In this document: positions 16,849 through 23,822 of the stretch, piece by piece | Layout: every line of letters begins with the position of its first letter | Numbering within the stretch: position 1 is the stretch's first letter | Origin: an uncultured Micromonospora sp. | Lineage (GTDB): Bacteria; Actinomycetota; Actinomycetes; Mycobacteriales; Micromonosporaceae | DNA: 40,240 nt | Reading direction: 5' to 3' | Assembly (NCBI GenBank): GCA_937951935.1 | Contig: CALGAM010000258.1 | Span: 1 to 40,240 of the forward strand | Program-made: the position numbers and the translations under genes | Notes under the pieces: model-generated | Told to the model about the DNA's origin: nothing | Seen by the model: only the letters and a program-made list of their open reading frames with translations | Database searches by the model: none

Positions 16849-17196
16849 TCAGCAGGCACCAGCCCGCCGCGTGCGGTCAGGGCCGGCTGGCGGGTGCAGG
16901 AGATTCACCAGCCGACGGTGGCGGCGTCCACCGAGGCGCCGAAGGGTTCGCATCGCGTCCACCGGTGTGTCGAAAGTCCGAGTCAGGTGCCGGTCCAACG
17001 TGCTGCCGACGAACAGCGGTTTGGTAGCGCCGGTCTGGAAAAGCGGATCTTCCCCCTCCGGACAGGGTGGACGAGCAGGGCCTCACGAGTCGGCCGCGCG
17101 GGCGGCGGATGTGATCGGTAGTCCGTCCACATCGAGGCCGGCAGCCGAGCCCACAGCCCAGCGGTTGTCCGTCCCTGACCAGACGGTCGGCCCGGA
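16849..17196 (-). pseudogene. Possible coding relic with an in-frame stop
   Basis: The 524-bp gap between the NYN and DUF397 genes has no intact gene. One minus-strand frame reads protein-like text on both sides of an in-frame TGA (17085-17083): AGLDVDGLPITSAARAADS before it and KPLFVGSTLDRHLTRTFDTP then MRTLRRLGGRRHRRLVNLL after it. Another TGA closes it upstream at 17199. Third positions in the second part are about three-quarters G or C by my count, below the local norm for live genes. I do not recognise the family with confidence. It may also be chance. Confidence 0.25.
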
Positions 17197-17307
17197 TCAC
17201 CCCGCCGTCGTGCACGGGCCCTCCGGTGCCGGGTGGACCGGAGCCCGCGGGTCATCCCGCGTCACACCGCTGGCCGATCCCGAACCAGATGGTTGCCGAA
17301 ACGCCGG

Positions 17308-17499
17308 TCAGGCGTGCCTGGTGTGGGTGACGAAGGTGCGCCAGGCGTGTGGTGTGAAGGTGAGGACGGGTCCGGAGGGGTCCTTGCTGTCCCGGACGAG
17401 GACGCGGTCGGGCAGGTTGTCGGCGACCTCGACGCAGTTTCCACCCTGTCCGTTGCTGCGGGAGGACTTCCGCCAGCGTGGCGCGTTGCTCAGCTCCAT
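17308..17499 (-). CDS. DUF397 domain protein
   Basis: A 63-residue protein that is essentially one DUF397 domain: APRWRKSSRSNGQGGNCVEVA, then VLVRDSKDPSGPVLTFTPHAW. The family pairs with adjacent XRE regulators in actinomycetes (WhiJ-like loci in Streptomyces), where the small protein is thought to modulate the regulator's DNA binding. Here the start codon lies inside the end of the XRE gene (10-nt overlap), so the two are co-transcribed and probably translationally coupled. Function beyond that is inferred. Confidence 0.92.
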   Translation of the reverse strand: MELSNAPRWRKSSRSNGQGGNCVEVADNLPDRVLVRDSKDPSGPVLTFTPHAWRTFVTHTRHA

Positions 17500-18284
17500 G
17501 ACTCCGCTGCTTCCATGATCAGTTCGAGGGACTGGTGTCCAGGTAGAGCGTACGCACGAATCGCCTCCCAGACCTCCTCCAGCGCCACCACCCGGTCCGG
17601 GTCCTCGACCACGTGGCCGCCCAGCGGGTCGTCGAGGAACGCGACGGTCCGGCCGGTCACGGTGGCGAGTGCGAGTGGCCCGTTGAGGCCGGGGTAGGCG
17701 CCGACCGACGACGGCACCACGACCACGCTGACGTTCGGTCGGGCACACGCCTGCACGATCGCGTGCAGTTGGTCGGCCATCACCTTCGCGCCGCCGACCG
17801 GGCGGCGCAGCACCGTCTCGTCGATGACGGCGAAGAGCCGGCACTGGTCGTGCTCCCGGCGCAGGACGTGGGCCCGGGAGATCCGTTCGGCCACGGCCTG
17901 CTCCAGGTCCGGCACCCGGGTGCCGGCGTCCCGGAGGATGGCCCGGGCGTAGTCCTCGGTCTGCAACAGTCCGGGGACCACCGTCAGCTCGAAGCTCCGC
18001 ACCATCGCGGCGTGCTGCTCGTAGTCGAGCCACGGCCGGATCCAGGCCGTGTCCGGGGCGTACGCCCGCGCCTCGGCCGCCGCCTCCTGGAACGTGTCGC
18101 CGGCGTCGAAGACGACGTCGAGCTGCCGTGCCGTGTCGGACTGCGGGATCAGCCGGTTGGTCTCGAACTTGGCGATCAGCGAGGTCGAGACGTTCAGCCG
18201 CTGGGCGAGCTGTTCCTGGGTCAGCCCGGCCTTCGACCGGGCAAACCTGAGGAGTCTTCCGAGTCCCCCGTTGTGATTCGACAT
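17490..18284 (-). CDS. XRE family regulator with DUF5753-type C-terminus
   Basis: A 264-residue DNA-binding protein. The helix-turn-helix spans about 8-60 (LLRFARSKAGLTQEQLAQRLNVSTSLIAKFE). The C-terminal ~190 residues match the DUF5753 (Scr1-associated) domain: RPWLDYEQHAAMVRSFEL, VPGLLQTEDYARAIL, VAERISR, and FLDDPLGGHVVEDPDRV. Members act with DUF397 partners in developmental control. The ATG at 18284 is used because GGAAGGGGCGGGA precedes it; the frame runs on upstream to 18377 without a better site. It is divergent from the 18543-19153 gene pair across a 258-bp promoter region, which it may control. Confidence 0.93.
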   Translation of the reverse strand: MSNHNGGLGRLLRFARSKAGLTQEQLAQRLNVSTSLIAKFETNRLIPQSDTARQLDVVFDAGDTFQEAAAEARAYAPDTAWIRPWLDYEQHAAMVRSFELTVVPGLLQTEDYARAILRDAGTRVPDLEQAVAERISRAHVLRREHDQCRLFAVIDETVLRRPVGGAKVMADQLHAIVQACARPNVSVVVVPSSVGAYPGLNGPLALATVTGRTVAFLDDPLGGHVVEDPDRVVALEEVWEAIRAYALPGHQSLELIMEAAESWS

Positions 18285-18542
18285 TCCCGCCCCTTCCCGG
18301 CGCGGCTTCCGGATCGTCACCTTTGCTGCTGACCGCTTATCTTCCACCACTCTGCGTGGCTGGTCCAGGGTGGACATCGACGGAGCCGACCGGGCTCAAC
18401 GCGTCGGGTGTGCCGTTCCCCTCACGTCCCCCGCGGGCCGTGCTCCGTCGACGGGGGCCGCCCACCGGCAGCGCCGCGCGGGCGCGGGCGGTCCCCGCTC
18501 CCCACTTCCCACATCCCCGAACCGGACCGGCGAGGTGACATC

Positions 18543-18725
18543 GTGCGACAGCACCGGAGAGACTGGCGCCGCCTCTGGCGCTACTGCTGGTGTGGACTGC
18601 GCTGGAGGTGCCCGGACAGCGTCCCCGTGGTGCCCATGCCGATCGACTCGTCGACCGTGGCGCCCACCCCGGCCCGGCGCCGGCGCTCCGGCGGCGACCC
18701 CGGCCGGACGGGTGACCCGAGATGA
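18543..18725 (+). CDS. Small unknown protein, coupled to the next gene
   Basis: A 60-residue protein with an Arg/Trp/Cys-rich N-terminal half (RRDWRRLWRYCWCGLRWRC) and a Pro/Ser/Arg-rich second half. It has no recognised domain. The GTG start follows GAGGTGA by 5 nt. Its TGA overlaps the next gene's ATG (ATGA), so the two are translationally coupled. It is divergent from the XRE/DUF397 pair. The Cys cluster could bind a metal. Confidence 0.65.
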   Translation: MRQHRRDWRRLWRYCWCGLRWRCPDSVPVVPMPIDSSTVAPTPARRRRSGGDPGRTGDPR

Positions 18726-19153
18726 CCACCCCGGACGGTGCCGGCCGCGGCGCCGAACACACTCCCCGCCGGCCCGCCTGGACCTGCCGGGTCTGCGAGC
18801 GTCCGTGGCCGTGCGACACCGCCAGGGCGGCGCTGCGGGTCGAGTACCGGTTCGACCCGCTCGCGCTGTTCGTCTATCTCGGTCTGACCCTCCAGGAGGC
18901 CACCGCCGACCTCTTCCGGCTCAACCCGAACCCCGGGCCGGACCCGGTCGAGCTGCACGAGCGGTTCATCGGCTGGGTGCCGGTCTCCCGGATGGTCCGC
19001 CGGGCGCTGCTGCTCCGGGCGTACGCCGTGTGCTTCCCGACACCGCACGAAGGCCGGTACCCGGACGGTGGCCGACCGACGACGGGTAGGCCACCGGGCC
19101 GAGGCCGGCGTGAGGCGGATCGTGGCCCGGGCCGGCCCGACGGCACCCGCTAG
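18722..19153 (+). CDS. Unknown protein with Cys-x2-Cys-x5-Cys motif
   Basis: A 143-residue soluble protein. Near the N-terminus is WTCRVCERPWPCDTAR, a compact Cys motif that could bind zinc. The middle is helical (PLALFVYLGLTLQEATADLF, then VELHERFIGWV and MVRRALLLRAYAVCF). The C-terminus is disordered and rich in Gly, Arg and Pro. I recognise the pattern as a conserved actinomycete hypothetical protein but know no function. Start and stop are well defined: ATGA coupling upstream, and a TAG that interlocks with the convergent DinB-like gene's stop. The setting beside an XRE/DUF397 pair suggests it belongs to that regulatory locus. Confidence 0.75.
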   Translation: MTTPDGAGRGAEHTPRRPAWTCRVCERPWPCDTARAALRVEYRFDPLALFVYLGLTLQEATADLFRLNPNPGPDPVELHERFIGWVPVSRMVRRALLLRAYAVCFPTPHEGRYPDGGRPTTGRPPGRGRREADRGPGRPDGTR

Positions 19154-19647
19154 TGGCCCAACAGCTGCTCGCGCAGGATGTCCGCGTGCCCGCAGTGCTG
19201 GGCCAGCTCACGCAGCACGTGCAGGTACACCCAGCGCAGCGGACGTGGGCCGCGCGGGTTTCCGGGCAGCACGTCGTCCAGGCCGAGTTCCGCCGTCGCG
19301 CGGCGGGAGGCGGCGCATGCCTCCCGGTACGCCTGCTGGACGGTGGCGATGGTGTCCTCGTCGCGGAGGATGAAGGACTCGTCTGCGGTGGCTGGGAGGC
19401 CGAGCTCGATCCGCGAGCGGCCCGTCACGGCCTCGCCGAACCAGACCCTCTCGACGAACGTGGCGTGCTTGACCAACCCGAGCAGTGTCGTCCGGGAGGG
19501 CACCAGACGCCGGCGTGCCTGCTCCTCGGTCAGCCCGTCCAGGCAGTCGTGCAGTGCGTGGCGGTAGTCGTCGAGGAACGCCTCGAACTGGGTCTTGAGC
19601 GGCTGGTCGACCACCTTCGTGGCGAAGGTGAGTGGCAGCGGGGACAT
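19150..19647 (-). CDS. DinB/DUF664 family protein
   Basis: A 165-residue four-helix protein of the DinB-like (DUF664) superfamily. Characteristic segments are FLDDYRHALHDCLDGLTEEQARRRLVPSRTTLLGLVKHATFVERVWF and the C-terminal LRWVYLHVLRELAQHCGHADILRE. The His residues in LVKHA and ELAQHCGHAD are the usual metal ligands. Related proteins include mycothiol- and bacillithiol-dependent transferases, but most DUF664 members are uncharacterised. The ATG at 19647 is chosen over 19683 because it better matches where the family begins; the ribosome site is weak for both. Its stop overlaps that of the convergent gene in CTAG (19150-19153). Confidence 0.85.
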   Translation of the reverse strand: MSPLPLTFATKVVDQPLKTQFEAFLDDYRHALHDCLDGLTEEQARRRLVPSRTTLLGLVKHATFVERVWFGEAVTGRSRIELGLPATADESFILRDEDTIATVQQAYREACAASRRATAELGLDDVLPGNPRGPRPLRWVYLHVLRELAQHCGHADILREQLLGH

Positions 19648-19769
19648 GCGCACAGCTTCGCAGGGGCTCTCGTCGGCGCGCAAACCGCGGACCCGTGCTC
19701 GGTCGCCGGACCGGGGCCGCGGTCGGGCGGCGCGGCGGGGAAAGGCGAGACGTCGTCAGCCCGCGAAGA

Positions 19770-19978
19770 GCGCGTCATGCAATTTATAAACGTCAATCAT
19801 TGATTTCCGTTACCTCTGAAGTAGGTGTGGTCCTTATTCGTGATGTCCGGCAACCCCTGATCAGTTGGGTAAACAACAAATATTGATAGATGGTTATTGA
19901 TGTTACGGTTTGTGGGTGCGACACTTGGCGAAAGTGCTCCCATCCCGAGCATGAGCACCGAAGAATGGAGGATGTACA
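19770..19978 (+). promoter_or_regulatory. AT-rich control region of the LPMO gene
   Basis: About 150 bp here (19780-19925) is far richer in A/T than the rest of the window. It holds a perfect palindrome TCAATCATTGA (19793-19803), two copies of TATTGAT 14 bp apart (19881-19887 and 19895-19901) and AATTTATAAA (19781-19790). Closer to the gene, GTGCTC (19934-19939) and GAGCAC (19953-19958) could form a leader hairpin just before the ribosome site. No -35/-10 pair stands out clearly. The palindrome and repeats are candidate regulator sites. Confidence 0.5.
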
Positions 19979-20659
19979 GTGCTTCCCCACAAGACCGATC
20001 AAACCGGCCGGCGAACCCGGTCGGCCGTCCGCCGGCCCCTTCGCGTGCTTGTCCCGCTCCTCGCCATGGTGGTCGGCCTGCTGCCCTGGACCGGTGCTGC
20101 CCAGGCCCACGGCACGATCATCAACCCGCAGTCCCGCGCCTACCAGTGCTGGAAGGACTGGGGCAACAACCACATGAACCCGGCCATGCAGCAGCAGGAT
20201 CCGATGTGTTGGCAGGCGTTCCAGGCCAACCCGGACACGATGTGGAACTGGATGAGCGCGCTGCGGGACGGTCTCCGCGGGCAGTTCCAGGCCCTCACGC
20301 CCGACGGGCAGCTGTGCAGCAACGCCCTCTCCCGGAACAACAGCCTGAACCAGCCCGGCCCCTGGAAGGCGACGAACGTCAGCCGCAACTTCACCATCCA
20401 GCTGTACGACCAGGCCAGCCACGGTGCCGACTACTTCCGGGTCTACATCAGCAAGCAGGGCTTCGACCCCACCACCCAGCGCCTCGGTTGGGGGAACCTC
20501 GACTTCATCACCCAGACCGGGCGCTACGCGCCGGCGCAGAACATCTCGTTCAACGTCTCGACCTCGGGGTACACCGGGCGCCACATCCTGTTCGTGATCT
20601 GGCAGGCCTCGCACATGGACCAGACCTACATGTGGTGCAGTGACGTGAACTTCGTCTGA
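19979..20659 (+). CDS. Lytic polysaccharide monooxygenase, AA10 family
   Basis: A secreted copper enzyme that oxidatively cleaves crystalline chitin or cellulose. It has 226 residues, with a signal peptide ending AQA at 43, so the mature protein starts at His44 (HGTIINPQSRAYQCW). That N-terminal His is half of the copper-binding histidine brace; the second His is in QASHGADYF (about 148), and the C-terminal MWCSDVNF holds the usual axial aromatic. There is no carbohydrate-binding module, so it is a single-domain LPMO. Chitin versus cellulose cannot be settled by eye, although NPQSRAYQCW resembles chitin-active forms. GTG at 19979 follows GGAGG (19967-19971) by 7 nt. It is monocistronic with a strong terminator. 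Confidence 0.95.
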   Translation: MLPHKTDQTGRRTRSAVRRPLRVLVPLLAMVVGLLPWTGAAQAHGTIINPQSRAYQCWKDWGNNHMNPAMQQQDPMCWQAFQANPDTMWNWMSALRDGLRGQFQALTPDGQLCSNALSRNNSLNQPGPWKATNVSRNFTIQLYDQASHGADYFRVYISKQGFDPTTQRLGWGNLDFITQTGRYAPAQNISFNVSTSGYTGRHILFVIWQASHMDQTYMWCSDVNFV

Positions 20660-20684
20660 TCGGCCCGGCCGACAGGCGCACCAC

Positions 20685-20716
20685 TCCGGCCCAGGACGGG
20701 GACGTCCTGGGCCGGA
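20685..20716. terminator. Hairpin terminator between convergent LPMO and DUF885 genes
   Basis: Perfect 13-nt arms (20685-20697 and 20704-20716) flank the 6-nt loop GGGGAC. It lies 26 nt past the LPMO stop and 80 nt past the DUF885 stop, so it can serve both strands. Confidence 0.8.
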
Positions 20717-20796
20717 CCGCGTCGCCCGTCGGCCAACCCGGCCGGCAGCCGGCCGGACGGCTCGGCCACCCGGCCGGCGACGCCGTACCCGATGGT

Positions 20797-22467
20797 CTAG
20801 ATCCGGGCGAGGGCGGCCCGGAGCGGGTCGAGACCGAGCGAGCCGAGGTCGAGCGCGGCCCGGTGGAACTCCCTGAGGTCGAAGTCGGCACCCTTGCGGG
20901 CCCTGGCCTCCTCGCGGGCCTGCAACCAGATCCGTTCCCCGACCTTGTACGACGGGGCCTGGCCGGGCCAGCCCAGGTAGCGGTTCAACTCGAAGCGCAG
21001 GTTCTCGTCGGGCAGCCGGCAGTGCGCCCGCAGGAACTCCCAACCCAGCTCCGGGGTCCAACGCTCGCCCGGGTGGAAGCCGAACGGGTTGTCGCGGGGG
21101 ATCTCCAGCTCCAGGTGCATGCCGATGTCGACGATCACCCGGGCGGCCCGGAACGCCTGCGCGTCGAGCATGCCGAGCCGGTCGCCGGGATCGTCGAGGT
21201 AGCCGAGCTCGTCCATCAGGCGTTCCGCGTACAGCGCCCACCCCTCGCCGTGCCCGGAGACCCAGCACAGCATCCGCTGCCAGCGGTTGAGCAGGTCGGC
21301 CCGGACCTGCGTCTGCGCCACCTGGAGGTGGTGCCCAGGGACGCCCTCGTGGTAGACGGTCGTCACCTCGCGCCAGGTGGAGAACCGCGTGATGCCCTGC
21401 GGCACCGCCCACCACATCCGGCCCGGACGGGAGAAGTCCTCACTCGGGCCGGTGTAGTAGATCCCGCCGTCGCTGGTCGGAGCGATGCAGCACTCGATGC
21501 GGCGGACCTGCTCCGGGATGTCGAAGTGGGTGCCGTGCAGGCTGGCGACGGCCTTGTCGGCCAACGCCTGCATCCAGTCGCGGAACGCCTCCTTGCCCTC
21601 GATCTGCCGGGTCGGGTCGGCGTCGAGCTTCTCCACCGCCTCGTCGACGCTGGCACCCGGGCCGGCGATCGACGCCGCCACCGTCCGCATCTCCGCCTCC
21701 AGCCGGGCCAGCTCCGCGAAGCCCCAGGCGTACGTCTCGACCAGGTCGATCTGCGCGCCGAGGAAGTACCGCGAGGCGAGCTGGTAGCGCTCCAGCCCGG
21801 CGGCCTGCTTCTCCCGCCCCCGGGGAGCGAGTTCGTCGCGGAGGAACCGGCCGAACTCGGCGGTGGCGGCGGTCGCCGCCTCGGCCCCCCGGCGCAGGTC
21901 GGCGGTGAGCGCCGGACCGGCCACGAGACCCTCCACCAGGTTGTGGAAGAAGTTGTCGCCCTGCGGGTCGGTCCACACCTCGCACTGCTTGGCGACCTCG
22001 ATGATCTGGGCCCGGGAGCTGACGTGCCCCGCGTCGGCGGCGGTGACCAGCGTCGTCCGGTACGCCCGCAGCGCGTCGGCGAACTGGTTCAGCCGGGCGG
22101 CGATGTTGTGCACCGCCTCCTCGCCCTCGGTCGGCATGAGGTCGAAGACCTGCCGGAGGTCGTGCAGCCCGCTGGCGATGACGTTCAGCTCGCTCGTCGT
22201 CTCGCCGGCCTCGTAGCGTTCCAGCTCCAGGCCGAGCCGCTCCCGCATCGCCTCCCTGGCGGTCCGCTCCGCCTCGGAGTCCGGCTCGACGGCGTCGAGC
22301 GCGGCGAGGGTCCGCCGGTTCAGCTCGGCCTGGGCGGCGAAGCCGTCCGGCGAGAAGTCGCCGAGCTGGTCGTCGTATCCCTTGATGCCGGCGTAGGTCG
22401 CGCCGGTCGGGTTCAGCCGGGCCCAGTCGTCGACGTAGCGGTCGGCCAGCTCGTTGATGCGTCCCAC
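20797..22467 (-). CDS. DUF885 family protein, putative zinc carboxypeptidase
   Basis: A 556-residue soluble, largely helical protein with no signal peptide. DUF885 proteins are gluzincin-like metallopeptidases. The hallmark YHEGVPGHHLQ (about 371) supplies a HExxxxHH-type metal site, and GEGWALYAERLM (about 405) supplies the downstream Glu. IYYTGPSEDFSRPGRMWW before the motif is also typical. Full family length suggests an intact enzyme, possibly a dipeptidase or carboxypeptidase. The start is GTG at 22467. It lies 120 bp downstream of the PHP gene on the same strand and may be co-transcribed with it. Confidence 0.9.
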   Translation of the reverse strand: MGRINELADRYVDDWARLNPTGATYAGIKGYDDQLGDFSPDGFAAQAELNRRTLAALDAVEPDSEAERTAREAMRERLGLELERYEAGETTSELNVIASGLHDLRQVFDLMPTEGEEAVHNIAARLNQFADALRAYRTTLVTAADAGHVSSRAQIIEVAKQCEVWTDPQGDNFFHNLVEGLVAGPALTADLRRGAEAATAATAEFGRFLRDELAPRGREKQAAGLERYQLASRYFLGAQIDLVETYAWGFAELARLEAEMRTVAASIAGPGASVDEAVEKLDADPTRQIEGKEAFRDWMQALADKAVASLHGTHFDIPEQVRRIECCIAPTSDGGIYYTGPSEDFSRPGRMWWAVPQGITRFSTWREVTTVYHEGVPGHHLQVAQTQVRADLLNRWQRMLCWVSGHGEGWALYAERLMDELGYLDDPGDRLGMLDAQAFRAARVIVDIGMHLELEIPRDNPFGFHPGERWTPELGWEFLRAHCRLPDENLRFELNRYLGWPGQAPSYKVGERIWLQAREEARARKGADFDLREFHRAALDLGSLGLDPLRAALARI

Positions 22468-22587
22468 GGCACCGACCCTACGTGATGCGCACCGATCCTC
22501 TCATCCCGGTCCGCCCCTGTCGTCGGTACGCCCCGGGCGGCGCCGGCGGCGGGCGCGACCGCGGCCCGGCGACCGGCCGGGACCCGG

Positions 22588-23655
22588 TCAGTGCGACCCG
22601 GTCCAGTCGACGAGCTGCTCGACCGGCCAGGTGTTGACCACCCGCTCGACCGGTACGCCGCACCGCGCCGCCCGGTCACAGCCGAACCGGAGCCAGTCGA
22701 GCTGGCCCGGCGCGTGCGCGTCGGTGTTGATGGCGAAGAGGCAGCCGGTTTCCACGGCGAGCCGGATCAGCCGCTTCGGCGGATCCTGCCGGTCCGGACG
22801 GGAGTTGATCTCCACGGCCTTGCCGTGCTCGGCGCAGGCCGCGAAGACCGCCTCGGCGTCGAAGTCGCTCTCCGGCCGGGTACCGGCCCGGTGGCCACGG
22901 TCGCCGGGGCCGGTCACCCCGGGCAGCCGGGCCGCGACCCTCCGGCCGGTGCAGTGCCCGAGGATGTCCAGGTGCGGGTTGGCGACCGCGGTCACCATCC
23001 GCCGGGTCATCCGGCGCCGGTCGTCGCGCAGGTTGCTGTGCACCGAGCCGACCACCACGTCGAGCCGGGCCAGCAGCTCCTCGTCCTGGTCCAGCGTGCC
23101 GTCGGCCAGGATGTCGACCTCGATCCCGGTGAGGATCCGGAAACCCTCCGGCAGCGCCTCGTTGAGCGCCGCAACGTGGTCGAGCTGCCGGCGGAGCCGG
23201 GCCGCCGTCAGGCCCCGGGCGACGGTCAGCCGGGGCGAGTGATCGGTGAGCGCCAGGTACTCGTGGCCCAGCTCGGCCGCGGCGAGCGCCATCTCCTCGA
23301 TCGGTGACCCCCCGTCGGACCAGTCCGAGTGGGTGTGGCAGTCGCCCCGCAACGCCCCGCGCAGCGCGGCGGCGGCCTCGTCCAGGTCGAGCCCCTCGGT
23401 GGCCAGCAGCCGGCGCAGGTAGACCGGCTCCTCGCCGCGCAGCGACTCGGCCACGGCCCGAGCCGTCACCTCACCGACGCCGGCCAGCTCGGTCAGGGTG
23501 CCGGCCTCCGCCCGGGCGGCGACCTCGGCGGCGGGAAGCCCGGCCAGGGTCGCGGCCGCCGACCGGAACGCCCGGACCCGGTACGTCGCCTCGTTGGCAC
23601 GTTCCAACAGGAACGCGATCCGGCGGAGGTCGGCGACGGGATCCCGGGCGGTCAC
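22588..23655 (-). CDS. HhH-PHP domain phosphoesterase-like protein
   Basis: A 355-residue protein. The N-terminal ~85 residues resemble the 8-kDa and helix-hairpin-helix part of family X DNA polymerases (RIAFLLERANEATYRVRAFRSAA, then LTELAGVGEVTARAVAESL). A PHP metal-dependent phosphoesterase domain follows (DCHTHSDWSDG, YLALTDHSP, GIEVDIL, SVHS, ILGHCTGR, VEINSRP, INTDAH). The polymerase palm domain is absent. PHP domains hydrolyse phosphate esters using three metals, and most of the expected His and Asp ligands are visible. A stretch after GHCTGR (RLPGVTGPGDRGHRAGTRPE) looks longer than usual. GTG at 23655 fits the family start; no ribosome site is clear. The substrate is unknown; histidinol phosphate is a common but unproven annotation. 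Confidence 0.88.
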   Translation of the reverse strand: MTARDPVADLRRIAFLLERANEATYRVRAFRSAAATLAGLPAAEVAARAEAGTLTELAGVGEVTARAVAESLRGEEPVYLRRLLATEGLDLDEAAAALRGALRGDCHTHSDWSDGGSPIEEMALAAAELGHEYLALTDHSPRLTVARGLTAARLRRQLDHVAALNEALPEGFRILTGIEVDILADGTLDQDEELLARLDVVVGSVHSNLRDDRRRMTRRMVTAVANPHLDILGHCTGRRVAARLPGVTGPGDRGHRAGTRPESDFDAEAVFAACAEHGKAVEINSRPDRQDPPKRLIRLAVETGCLFAINTDAHAPGQLDWLRFGCDRAARCGVPVERVVNTWPVEQLVDWTGSH

Positions 23656-23822
23656 GGGGACAACGCTAGTCGTCGCCGCCGGCCCCGGCGGCCGTACGCC
23701 GTACCAACCGGAAGGGCTGATCGGAATCCGTCCGGAAGTGGTTTGCCCAGTGATGATCATCGTCGTAGGGTCCGTGCGCCGCCCCCGCACACCCCGGGCG
23801 CGGATTCTGGGAAAGGACGAAC

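Noticed and set aside
20788..20805. ATGGTCTAGATCC resembling half of a DasR operator between the LPMO and DUF885 genes
   Set aside because: It lies at the stop codon of the DUF885 gene, downstream of the LPMO gene, and only half the consensus is present.
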